DNA of 14,112 nucleotides. It comes from Caryophanales bacterium UBA3260 (GTDB lineage: Bacteria; Bacillota_I; Bacilli_A; RF39; UBA660). Position 1 is the first letter of the stretch. The number at the start of each line of letters is the position of its first letter. The notes below the pieces were generated by a model, which was not told the origin of the DNA, did not search any database, and worked only from the letters and a program-made list of their open reading frames with translations. The DNA lies in the NCBI GenBank assembly GCA_002362595.1, contig DEUO01000131.1, forward strand, positions 1 to 14,112, in the 5' to 3' direction. This document shows, piece by piece, positions 1 to 6,988 of the stretch. Made by a program: the position numbers and the translations under genes.

Positions 1-617
1 TATTTAGAGATTTTTTTAAGGCTTCGATCTTCACCAACTATTTTATTTGTTATAGAAGCTATTGTTGTAGAAGGAATATCTAGTGTACCATTTTCAAGAC
101 GCCATTCAGTTAAGCATTCTAATAATTCTTTGATATAACCGAAGTTATTATCGAAAGTTTCAGAAGAAACAGAAGCAGGAATAACAGCATGTTTTTTACC
201 TCTTAAGTAAGATTTTAAGCTTTGTTCATAATCAGAACATTTAGAAAAACTTAGTGTTTGAAATAGTTCATATGATTCTTTATCTACTATTATTTTAGTT
301 GAAAATGATTTTCCTTTTACAGTTACTGTATATGGTTTAGCTGTTGCTGCTAGTTCAGCACCACTTACATTTGGTACTCCTTCTAGAGAAGAACGCCATC
401 TAGTTTCAGTATGGTCTTTTTCAGTAAATGAGAATGTATATAAACCATATTCTTTATCTTCTTTAGCGTTAATAATTGTAACGATAGATTCTAATGTTTT
501 TGAATCCGCAAACTTATCACTACGTTCAATTAATTGCCTTTTTCTTTGTAATTCCATTCTTCTTTCATTAATACTAGCTTCTTCTTTTTCAAGAGCTTTA
601 TAATATTTATTTTTCAT
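1..617 (-). CDS. Hypothetical protein, partial (C-terminal end beyond window edge)
   Basis: An open frame begins at an ATG at 617-615 and stays open for 205 codons to the left edge. The last two bases seen are TA, so the next base decides whether it stops there (TAA/TAG) or continues. The start is supported by AGAAAGG (633-627) nine bases upstream and a good promoter just beyond. The product is soluble-looking: the first ~35 residues are highly charged and probably helical (K/E/R-rich, starting MKNKYYKALEKEEASINERR), followed by a mixed alpha/beta-looking region with no signal peptide or membrane segment. Near residues 64-76 there is a TEKDHTETRWRSS stretch. I do not recognise the family and assign no function. 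It is transcribed away from the DUF308 gene and separated from it by a terminator, so it is its own unit. Confidence 0.75.
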   Translation of the reverse strand, partial: MKNKYYKALEKEEASINERRMELQRKRQLIERSDKFADSKTLESIVTIINAKEDKEYGLYTFSFTEKDHTETRWRSSLEGVPNVSGAELAATAKPYTVTVKGKSFSTKIIVDKESYELFQTLSFSKCSDYEQSLKSYLRGKKHAVIPASVSSETFDNNFGYIKELLECLTEWRLENGTLDIPSTTIASITNKIVGEDRSLKKISK

Positions 618-626
618 ATAATTTTT

Positions 627-633
627 CCTTTCT
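627..633 (-). promoter_or_regulatory. Ribosome binding site of the left-edge gene
   Basis: On the minus strand this reads AGAAAGG, nine bases before the ATG at 617. It supports the start chosen for the partial gene. Confidence 0.6.
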
Positions 634-641
634 TAATCTAT

Positions 642-669
642 ATTTTAATTATTGTTTTTTTAAAGTCAA
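642..669 (-). promoter_or_regulatory. Sigma-A-type promoter for the left-edge gene
   Basis: Reading the minus strand, TTGACT (669-664) and TAAAAT (647-642) are separated by 16 bases; each box matches the consensus at five of six positions. The predicted start of transcription, around 635, gives a very short leader that still includes the ribosome binding site. The upstream edge of the -35 box touches the foot of the perfect inverted repeat at 669-701. Confidence 0.6.
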
Positions 670-701
670 TATTAAATGCGTAAAAAATACGCATTTAATA
701 T
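669..701. repeat. Perfect 14-bp inverted repeat next to the -35 box (candidate operator)
   Basis: Arms 669-682 and 688-701 are exact reverse complements around a five-base AAAAA loop; the core of the arm is AATGCGTA / TACGCATT. It lies between the terminator of the DUF308 gene and the promoter of the left-edge gene, with its foot overlapping the -35 hexamer. On the minus strand it is followed by TTGACTTT rather than a T-run, so it does not look like an intrinsic terminator for that strand. An operator for a dimeric repressor or activator is the likeliest reading, but no regulator is identified. Confidence 0.6.
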
Positions 702-734
702 AAAAAGTTACTAATTTTGGTTATTTTGAGTAAT

Positions 735-757
735 AAAAAAAGACTTTTTAGTCTTCT
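735..757 (-). terminator. Intrinsic terminator of the DUF308 gene
   Basis: On the minus strand AAGACT (755-750), loop AAAA, AGTCTT (745-740) is followed by a run of T (739-735). The stop codon TAA (750-748) lies inside the hairpin. Confidence 0.75.
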
Positions 758-1428
758 TTTTTATCATTTTTCTTTTTACTTTTAGTTGTTTTGGCTTTTT
801 TTTCTTTAACATCTTTAATAGTTTTTCCTTTTTTATCATCTTTTACAATTTCATCAGTATTGTCTTTAACAATTAGAGTAGTTGATCCTGTTTCTTCAGC
901 TTGCATTGTATCTTTAGTATAGAAGATATATCCAATAACTTCTATTACAGCATATATCATCATTATTATCCCTACTATATTTATAAATACATTTGGAGTA
1001 ATAATAGTATAAATACCAACAATCATTAATAAGATAGATACAATTAATAGAGGAAGAAATTTCTTAGTATTCGTAATAGCAAGACTATTTATAAAACGCT
1101 TGATACCACTAAATAGAATCCATGCTCCAATAATAAAACGAATGAATTGTTCTACAATATTATGAAAAAAGATAAAGATTATGGCAACAAGAAGAGATGT
1201 TGCAGCACTTGCTACATGAATTTTTTTGCCGCCCTCTTCAGTTTTTCTTTCCATATTATAGAAAATAATTTGAATAATACCTATAACTACTAGAATAATA
1301 CCAATTGCTATTGATACAAAAGATAGTACAGCATCTGAATTACTATATAGAATAGCTCCTATTATAAAGAATATAATAGCATTAATTAATGATGCTTCAG
1401 AAGAATATGATGTTACTTTTAATTTCAT
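748..1428 (-). CDS. DUF308/HdeD-like six-helix membrane protein
   Basis: This 226-residue protein has about six hydrophobic segments (approximate residues 13-28, 34-57, 72-88, 92-110, 123-142, 146-170) arranged in pairs, with the glycine-containing IGIILVVIGI and WILFSGI patterns typical of the DUF308/HdeD superfamily. HdeD is linked to acid resistance in enterobacteria, but Gram-positive members are mostly uncharacterised, so no specific role is inferred. The last ~50 residues form a hydrophilic tail extremely rich in lysine (KAKTTKSKKKNDKKED at the end), expected to be cytoplasmic. The start is supported by GAGGT (1440-1436) and a strong divergent promoter. It is monocistronic, with its terminator overlapping the stop codon. 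Family assignment is by hydropathy and pattern only. Confidence 0.8.
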   Translation of the reverse strand: MKLKVTSYSSEASLINAIIFFIIGAILYSNSDAVLSFVSIAIGIILVVIGIIQIIFYNMERKTEEGGKKIHVASAATSLLVAIIFIFFHNIVEQFIRFIIGAWILFSGIKRFINSLAITNTKKFLPLLIVSILLMIVGIYTIITPNVFINIVGIIMMIYAVIEVIGYIFYTKDTMQAEETGSTTLIVKDNTDEIVKDDKKGKTIKDVKEKKAKTTKSKKKNDKKED

Positions 1429-1455
1429 TTACAAGACCTCATTTCCATTATTGTT

Positions 1456-1485
1456 ATTATACAACATTGTCATTAGTTTTATCAA
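1456..1485 (-). promoter_or_regulatory. Promoter of the DUF308 gene
   Basis: On the minus strand TTGATA (1485-1480) and a perfect TATAAT (1461-1456) are separated by 18 bases, about 28 bases before the ATG. A GAGGT ribosome binding site lies between them and the start codon. Confidence 0.7.
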
Positions 1486-1511
1486 TAAATATGTTTTTTA
1501 AAAATCTTATG

Positions 1512-1520
1512 TGTTATAAT
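1512..1520 (+). promoter_or_regulatory. Extended -10 promoter of the 1009-residue protein gene
   Basis: TGTTATAAT is an extended -10 element (TGn plus a perfect TATAAT at 1515-1520). The sequence 17 bases upstream (around 1492-1497, TGTTTT) is a poor -35, which is usual for extended -10 promoters. It lies in the 119-base divergent region shared with the DUF308 promoter. Confidence 0.6.
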
Positions 1521-1534
1521 AATATTGAATAATA

Positions 1535-1542
1535 GGGAGGGT
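1535..1542 (+). promoter_or_regulatory. Strong ribosome binding site for the 1009-residue protein
   Basis: GGGAGGGT lies five bases before the ATG at 1548, the strongest Shine-Dalgarno match in the left half of the window, and fixes the start. Confidence 0.65.
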
Positions 1543-1547
1543 GTAAT

Positions 1548-4500
1548 ATGCTAGATTTTGAATCTGCTGTAGAATTATTAAAACAGTATGGGTATAGTTC
1601 GACAACGACACACCCTTACTTGTATCAAAATGAAGATTCTATAGGTATATGTTATCAATATATTGATGCAGAATATGGGTTACTAGAAAGAATTAAGATA
1701 TTTAAAGATATAGAATCTTTTGAAGATTTTTTAAAACAATTAGATTGGCTTAAAACTAATGGAGTTGCTAAGAATGTTCGAATGATATTAGACAATTATG
1801 AAACAATGGCTCCTAAAGTAATGTTTTTACGTAATGAGAAATTAATGGTTGAAGGAGAAATGTACGAAGTAGAGAACTTTGATTTACGTGAACAGCAAAG
1901 AGATATGATGGATGATGTCTCTAAAGTTATATATGAATCAGGAGATTTATTATTAGTTTATGATGAGATGAAAAGTCGTCAGTTACAATATTTGCAGAAT
2001 ACTATTAAGTTAAATAATTCTTTAAGACAGAAGTATTATGATTTACAAAAAGAAGTAGATGAATATAATCATAATAAAGTTGAAAGAGAATTAAAGCTAT
2101 TACCAGAAATAGCAGATAGTGGTATTAATGAAAGTTTAGAGATAGCTTTAAAAGATAAATATAATATGTATATTGCAGAATTGCCTCCTTATCAAGAAGC
2201 TTGTGAATTTTTAAAAGAAATATGGGAATTATGTAAACAATTAGAATTAAATTTAAAATATTATGATGCGCAAAAAGAAGAAAATGATATTCATAATGAA
2301 TTAAAGATAGTTAATCAAAAGTTAGAGTTGATGGGAAAACTTAATGATGAAGGAAGACCTTTATTTGGAATAGATTTAGGTGGACAGTTTAGAAAGATAA
2401 ACAAGATATGTGCAAGTGAGAGTAGTTCTATTTCGGATGAATGGATACATGAACAAGTTGATAATATAGAAAAGAAATATTCAGTATTTGATCGTTTAGA
2501 TATTCTTAATACTTCAGATTATTTAAGAGAAGCTATTCAAAATTCTAATTACGATGATTTAGCAATTAAATATACTGGTAATGGTTCTTTAAAGGCAATT
2601 AAAAGTATTAAGTTACCGCTTAATGAAGTTGCTGCTAATTTATCAGTACAATATAATAGTAGTTTGAGTCCTGTAGAACAATCTATATTAGTTTTATATA
2701 ATAATCATAAATATCGTAAGTTATGTGATGCAATATTAAAAGTAGAGAATTTTGCAGAGATACCAATTAAGAAATTAATTAGTATAGTTAGTAAAACAAA
2801 AGGATATTCTAAAATTAAATCTATTGTTTATGATGCTGTTAAGAAGAGATTAGCAGATTCAAGCAATGATAGTATAAAAAATAGTATATTTGCCCAATTT
2901 GATTTTTCGTCTTTTGATAGTTTTATGACTTCAATGGTTAATGCTTTAGTTCAATTAAAGAAGATTAATACTAAAATGACACTTAATAGTGATATTAATA
3001 TGTATTTGGTATTAGATACTATTGAGGAAATAAATAATAGTAAATTTATTAATGTTACTAGTGCTTTAAATGATTTACTTGCTAATACTAAAGGAACTAA
3101 ATCGATGATTGGTATAGCTTTGCTAAAAGCGAATACACCTGTTTTATATTCTCCTTATTTTTTAGATATTGGAGACGTCTATGCTAAAGGTGCTTCTTTA
3201 CAGATGCAGATTAAAGAGATGGCAGATTTTGAATTATTAGTTGATTGTTCTGATATTCTTATTGCTATTGACTCTAAGCATACTAATGTTGTTAGATATT
3301 ATTCAACTCCTAAGGTTGTCGATGATATATCTGTTGTAAATGATATTAAGATGAGTTTTAAAACAACTTTCTGTAAGTTTGCATTTACTTCTAAGTTAGC
3401 AGGTAATGTAGAACAAAATGTTATTAATCAAAGTAATGTTAATGTACCAGTTAATACAAGTAATGATATAGTTAGTGGAAATGCGGTACCGGTTGTTCAA
3501 ACGGATGGTAATGTGGCAGTTCTGCCAGTACAACAGCCAGCTGCGCCTATTCCTCCAGTAAATAAGAAAGTAATATCTGTACAAGAAATAAAACAAGTAC
3601 AGGAGAAAGATAAAAATATTTTGCCAGTTGCAACGAATAAGGGTGAAAGTCCTAGTGTTAATAGGCCTGTTCCGCAAAGTAGTAATGTTAAAAATCCTGC
3701 TTTAGCTAGAGATAGTGTTGGTGTATCAGGAGATAATAATGTAGTTAAGAGTGATAAAGTTAATAAGAATGTAAGTCAACAAAAGGTACAAAATCCTTTG
3801 CCAGTTAATGGTGAAAAAAAGGTTGTACCAAGTAATAATTCAGTTACTTTGGATAAGCAATCTAATTCAGTTACAAGTCAAGTTGCTTCTGTTAAACCTA
3901 GTACTAATGTTGGTGGGCATCAGATTCCCACTAAGCCTGTTACAGCTTTAAATAAAGAAGTAGTTAAAGATAAAGTAAATATGGTTAATCATACTGTACC
4001 TTCTAAAACATCGGTACAAAGTAAACCATCAGTACCAGTTAAGTCAAATGTTAATTCAGTGAATACTGTAAAAGAAGGAGAGGTAGCTAAGCAAGCAGGT
4101 GTATCTAAACTAGTAGTACCAGTTAAACAAGAAGTACCAGTTAAAACATTAGAACCAAGCAAATCATCGATATCAGTTAAGCCGAATGTTAATCAAGTAA
4201 ATACTGCAAAACAAGGAGAAGTAGCTAAGCAAGTAAGTGTATCTAAACCAGTAGTACCAGGTAAACCAATGGTACCAGTTAAAGCATCAGAACTAGGTAA
4301 ACCAGCAATACCAGTTAATCAGACTAGTCCTGTAGTTAAAACAGAAGTTAAGAGAGAAGAAAATTCTAATGAAAAGATACATGGTCCAAAACTAGTATCT
4401 AATGTAAATAATAAAGAGGATAATAGTAAGGTGGTTACTAAAGCAACTAATGATAAAATTATTAATAATAGTGGTCAAGGCGAAAAGAAACAAGTGGTTG

Positions 4501-4577
4501 TACCTAAAATAGGTGTTGCTTTAACACCTTCAAATATAGTCAAAGATAATCATAATGTAGAAAGTGATAAAAAATAG
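1548..4577 (+). CDS. Large hypothetical protein: coiled-coil-rich N-terminal part and long repetitive disordered tail
   Basis: The 1009-residue product has no signal peptide and no membrane segment, so it is predicted to be cytoplasmic. Residues ~1-100 look globular. Residues ~110-265 are heptad-like and E/K/L-rich with helical stretches such as LRQKYYDLQKEVDEYNHNK, suggesting coiled coil. Residues ~280-614 are mixed and could fold into one or more domains. From ~615 to the end, some 395 residues are low-complexity, dominated by V, K, P, N, S, T and Q, with VPVK/VPVN motifs and two tandem 46-residue repeats. No catalytic motif (Walker, kinase, protease) was recognised. The gene leads a two-gene unit: its stop is 11 bases before a small membrane protein gene. 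A scaffold or envelope-associated role, with the tail as a linker or binding platform, is only an inference; the family is unknown to me. Confidence 0.85.
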   Translation: MLDFESAVELLKQYGYSSTTTHPYLYQNEDSIGICYQYIDAEYGLLERIKIFKDIESFEDFLKQLDWLKTNGVAKNVRMILDNYETMAPKVMFLRNEKLMVEGEMYEVENFDLREQQRDMMDDVSKVIYESGDLLLVYDEMKSRQLQYLQNTIKLNNSLRQKYYDLQKEVDEYNHNKVERELKLLPEIADSGINESLEIALKDKYNMYIAELPPYQEACEFLKEIWELCKQLELNLKYYDAQKEENDIHNELKIVNQKLELMGKLNDEGRPLFGIDLGGQFRKINKICASESSSISDEWIHEQVDNIEKKYSVFDRLDILNTSDYLREAIQNSNYDDLAIKYTGNGSLKAIKSIKLPLNEVAANLSVQYNSSLSPVEQSILVLYNNHKYRKLCDAILKVENFAEIPIKKLISIVSKTKGYSKIKSIVYDAVKKRLADSSNDSIKNSIFAQFDFSSFDSFMTSMVNALVQLKKINTKMTLNSDINMYLVLDTIEEINNSKFINVTSALNDLLANTKGTKSMIGIALLKANTPVLYSPYFLDIGDVYAKGASLQMQIKEMADFELLVDCSDILIAIDSKHTNVVRYYSTPKVVDDISVVNDIKMSFKTTFCKFAFTSKLAGNVEQNVINQSNVNVPVNTSNDIVSGNAVPVVQTDGNVAVLPVQQPAAPIPPVNKKVISVQEIKQVQEKDKNILPVATNKGESPSVNRPVPQSSNVKNPALARDSVGVSGDNNVVKSDKVNKNVSQQKVQNPLPVNGEKKVVPSNNSVTLDKQSNSVTSQVASVKPSTNVGGHQIPTKPVTALNKEVVKDKVNMVNHTVPSKTSVQSKPSVPVKSNVNSVNTVKEGEVAKQAGVSKLVVPVKQEVPVKTLEPSKSSISVKPNVNQVNTAKQGEVAKQVSVSKPVVPGKPMVPVKASELGKPAIPVNQTSPVVKTEVKREENSNEKIHGPKLVSNVNNKEDNSKVVTKATNDKIINNSGQGEKKQVVVPKIGVALTPSNIVKDNHNVESDKK
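4023..4298 (+). repeat. Two tandem 138-bp (46-residue) in-frame repeats in the tail
   Basis: Unit 1 (4023-4160, residues 826-871) and unit 2 (4161-4298, residues 872-917) abut exactly and align without gaps; I count 29 identical residues out of 46. Shared features in order are an xVKxNVNxVNT segment, GEVAKQ, VSK and VVPxK...VPVK. A partial third unit (KPAIPVN) begins at 4299. The 11-mer GTACCAGTTAA, coding VPVK or VPVN, occurs exactly at 3444, 4032, 4116, 4134 and 4272. The pattern suggests expansion by slippage or unequal recombination. Confidence 0.8.
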
Positions 4578-4588
4578 GAGAGATTTGT

Positions 4589-5005
4589 ATGAAAAAATTA
4601 GAATTTAAAAAAGCTATTAAAGATTTTGGTAAAAATGTAAGATCTTATGCTGAATATTTAATGAAAGTCGATTTTGGAGAATTATTTGTTAATGTTTTAA
4701 TACTTTTATGTATATTAGTATTATCTTGTTTTGCATATATTCCTTCAGGAATAATAAAAGGAATATTTAAAGGATTACTTAGAGTATTTGAATTTAAATT
4801 TACTTCAACTTTCTTATATTTATGTGATTGGGTTTTTGATGTTTTAGGATTATTATGTTGTGTAATTGCTTTTATCTTATTATTTAATATGAGATTTTCT
4901 GATATAGAAGAGTATAAAAAGCAATTTGAAGATAAGCCTAAAAAAGAAGATATAGTAGCAGAAAAAGATGAACTTGTTTTGCCAAAAACAAAAAAAACAA
5001 AGTAA
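4589..5005 (+). CDS. Small two-segment membrane protein
   Basis: This 138-residue protein has a basic N-terminus (~1-28), a hydrophobic segment at ~32-51, an amphipathic glycine/lysine stretch at ~53-66, a second hydrophobic segment at ~80-100 containing a CC pair, and a charged lysine/glutamate-rich C-terminal tail. With two segments, both ends should be on the same side, probably cytoplasmic. Its ribosome binding site (TAGGAGAG, 4575-4582) overlaps the stop codon of the upstream gene, so the two are co-transcribed and probably translationally coupled, suggesting the large protein and this one act together. It is followed directly by a terminator. I do not recognise the family; a membrane anchor or partner for the large protein is an inference from the coupling only. 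Confidence 0.8.
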   Translation: MKKLEFKKAIKDFGKNVRSYAEYLMKVDFGELFVNVLILLCILVLSCFAYIPSGIIKGIFKGLLRVFEFKFTSTFLYLCDWVFDVLGLLCCVIAFILLFNMRFSDIEEYKKQFEDKPKKEDIVAEKDELVLPKTKKTK

Positions 5006-5028
5006 GATGACAAAAAAGTCATCTTTTT
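5004..5028 (+). terminator. Intrinsic terminator ending the two-gene unit
   Basis: AAGATGAC (5004-5011), loop AAAAAA, GTCATCTT (5018-5025), then T to 5028. Its first two stem bases are the last two bases of the TAA stop. Confidence 0.8.
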
Positions 5029-5040
5029 GTAAGGAAAAAC

Positions 5041-5069
5041 TTGTTAAATTAGAAATTTTGTGATAAAGT
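5041..5069 (+). promoter_or_regulatory. Probable promoter of typA
   Basis: TTGTTA (5041-5046) is followed after 17 bases by TAAAGT (5064-5069), preceded by TGa, which makes an extended -10. Both hexamers match at four of six positions, so this is a moderate call, supported by its place just after the upstream terminator. Confidence 0.45.
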
Positions 5070-5091
5070 TTACGTTGGATTTATTAAACAA

Positions 5092-5097
5092 AGAGGG
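5092..5097 (+). promoter_or_regulatory. Ribosome binding site that decides the typA start
   Basis: AGAGGG immediately abuts the ATG at 5098, too close for initiation there, and sits nine bases before the ATG at 5107. It therefore favours 5107 and the usual TypA N-terminus MDKIINIAVVAHVDAGKS. Confidence 0.6.
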
Positions 5098-5106
5098 ATG
5101 AGTTAT

Positions 5107-6918
5107 ATGGATAAAATTATTAATATAGCTGTAGTGGCACACGTTGATGCTGGTAAGAGTACATTAGTTGATGCTCTTTTGGAACAGAATGGTGTTTTTA
5201 GAGCTAATGAAGAAATAGTAGAAAGAGTTATGGATAGTGATGATATTGAAAAAGAAAGAGGTATCACAATCTATTCTAAGAACTGTGCAATAAGATATAA
5301 TGATTATAAGATAAATATAGTAGATACTCCTGGTCATGCTGATTTTTCATCAGAAGTTGAACGTATAATGAAGACAGTTGATACAGTAATATTACTTGTT
5401 GATGCAGCAGAGGGACCAATGCCTCAAACAAGATTTGTTTTGAAGAAGGCTTTAGAACAAAATTTAAGACCTATTTTATTTATTAATAAGATTGATAAGA
5501 AAGATGCTAGACCACAAGAAGTTGTAGATATGACTTTTGATTTATTTATGGAATTAAATGCAACTGATGAACAATTGGATTTCCCAATAGTATATGGTAT
5601 AGCTAGAGAAGGTATTGCCAAGCTTTCTTTAGATGAAGAAAGTAATAGCATTGAACCTTTACTTAAAACTGTTTTAAATCAATGTAAACCTTATGAAGGT
5701 AGTGAAACAGATCCTTTACAATTACAAGTTAGTTCGTTAGATTATGATTCATTTATTGGACGTTTAGGAATTGGACGTGTAACAAGAGGATGCATAAAAA
5801 GTGGACAGACTGTTGCTTTATCTCGTAATGATGGAAGTGTTAGTTCTTTTAGAATATCTAAGTTATTTGTTGAGGAAGGTATAAAAAGAATTGAAAAAGA
5901 TGTTGCTTATTATGGAGATATTGTTACTTTTGCAGGATGTGCAGATATTTCAATTGGTGATACAGTATGTGATAAAGACCATGTAGATCCTATGGATCCT
6001 ATTATTATTGAAAGACCAACTCTAAGTATGGATTTCTTGGTTAATTCTAGTCCATTTGCTGGTAAAGAAAAAACAAGCAAATTCTTAACTAGTCGTCATA
6101 TTAAGGATAGATTAGATAAAGAGCTTGAAACTAATGTTGGATTAGAAGTTGAAGAATTGCCTGGATCAGATGGATATAAGGTATCTGGTAGAGGTGAATT
6201 ACATTTATCTATATTACTTGAAAATATGAGAAGAGAAGGCTATGAACTTAGTGTATCTAAACCACAAGTATTATATAAGGATATAGATGGAAAGAAATGT
6301 GAACCATTTGAAAAGGTTATTGTTAATTGTCCTTCTGTTTATTCAGGAACAATTATTAATGATCTTCAAGAGAGAAAAGCTACTTTAGAAGTAGTTAATA
6401 ATGATGAAAATGATTATGTTCATTTAGAATTTAGTGCTCCTACTCGTGGATTAATTGGTTATAGAAGTGCATTTATAACTAACACTAAGGGTGAAGGTGT
6501 TATGATTCGTAGTTTTGAAGATTATAAACCTTATGTTGGAGAAATAGTAGGACGTAAAAATGGCGTTTTAGTTTCTATGGAACAAGGTAAATCATTAGGA
6601 TTCTCATTATTTAATTTACAGGATAGAGGTACTATGATAATTGGTCCTGCTGAAGAAGTATATGTTGGTCAAATTATTGGTATTAATAATAGAGATAATG
6701 ATTTAAATGTTAATCCATGTAAAAATAAACAATTAACTAATACACGTGCTTCTGGTTCTGATGATGCTATAGCTTTAGTAAGACCTAAGACATTCAGTTT
6801 GGAAGAAGCTTTAGAGTTTATTCAAGATGATGAATTAGTTGAAATTACACCAGTAGCTATAAGGTTAAGAAAGAAAATTCTTGATCCCGATGAAAGATAT
6901 AGATTAAATAGAAAGTAG
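5107..6918 (+). CDS. typA: Translational GTPase TypA/BipA
   Basis: TypA/BipA is a ribosome-binding GTPase of the elongation factor family, involved in 50S assembly and in stress and cold adaptation. The G motifs are intact: AHVDAGKST at residues 11-19 (G1), ERGITI at 50-55 (G2), DTPGHADF at 73-80 (G3) and NKID at 127-130 (G4). An EF-Tu-like domain II (~195-290), EF-G-like domains III and V (~300-480) and the TypA-specific C-terminal domain follow; the GRGELHLSILLENMRREGYE and SAPTRGLIGYRS stretches are diagnostic. The 603 residues match the family length. An in-frame ATG nine bases earlier (5098) is less likely because the Shine-Dalgarno AGAGGG (5092-5097) touches it with no spacer, whereas it is nine bases from 5107. 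It forms a single-gene unit with its own promoter and terminator. Confidence 0.97.
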   Translation: MDKIINIAVVAHVDAGKSTLVDALLEQNGVFRANEEIVERVMDSDDIEKERGITIYSKNCAIRYNDYKINIVDTPGHADFSSEVERIMKTVDTVILLVDAAEGPMPQTRFVLKKALEQNLRPILFINKIDKKDARPQEVVDMTFDLFMELNATDEQLDFPIVYGIAREGIAKLSLDEESNSIEPLLKTVLNQCKPYEGSETDPLQLQVSSLDYDSFIGRLGIGRVTRGCIKSGQTVALSRNDGSVSSFRISKLFVEEGIKRIEKDVAYYGDIVTFAGCADISIGDTVCDKDHVDPMDPIIIERPTLSMDFLVNSSPFAGKEKTSKFLTSRHIKDRLDKELETNVGLEVEELPGSDGYKVSGRGELHLSILLENMRREGYELSVSKPQVLYKDIDGKKCEPFEKVIVNCPSVYSGTIINDLQERKATLEVVNNDENDYVHLEFSAPTRGLIGYRSAFITNTKGEGVMIRSFEDYKPYVGEIVGRKNGVLVSMEQGKSLGFSLFNLQDRGTMIIGPAEEVYVGQIIGINNRDNDLNVNPCKNKQLTNTRASGSDDAIALVRPKTFSLEEALEFIQDDELVEITPVAIRLRKKILDPDERYRLNRK

Positions 6919-6935
6919 ATTATTCTACTTTTTTT
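6912..6935 (+). terminator. Intrinsic terminator of typA
   Basis: AAAGTAGA (6912-6919), loop TTAT, TCTACTTT (6924-6931), then T to 6935. The TAG stop codon (6916-6918) is inside the 5' arm. Confidence 0.8.
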
Positions 6936-6936
6936 C

Positions 6937-6965
6937 TTGATATAAGGTATGCTATTTATTATAAT
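6937..6965 (+). promoter_or_regulatory. Promoter of the first paralog
   Basis: TTGATA (6937-6942), 17-base spacer, perfect TATAAT (6960-6965). From the -10 box to the ribosome binding site (6959-6983) the sequence is nearly identical to the segment in front of the second paralog (7953-7977). Confidence 0.75.
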
Positions 6966-6988
6966 AAGCAATAAAAGTTGGTGAATTT

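Noticed and set aside
3396..3677. Open minus-strand frame of 93 codons
   Set aside because: It lies inside the well-supported 1009-residue gene on the other strand, is dominated by aromatic and Asn/Ile residues from antisense reading of the repeat tail, and has no ribosome binding site.
4645..5022. Open minus-strand frame of 125 codons
   Set aside because: It is antisense to the two-segment membrane protein gene, which has a ribosome binding site, coupling and a terminator; the minus frame has none of these.
5098..5106. Earlier ATG for typA (adds three residues, MSY)
   Set aside because: The Shine-Dalgarno AGAGGG directly touches this ATG, leaving no spacer; 5107 has a nine-base spacer and the usual family N-terminus.
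5424..5651. Open minus-strand frame of 75 codons
   Set aside because: It is a shadow inside typA, with low-complexity Ser/Leu/Ile content.
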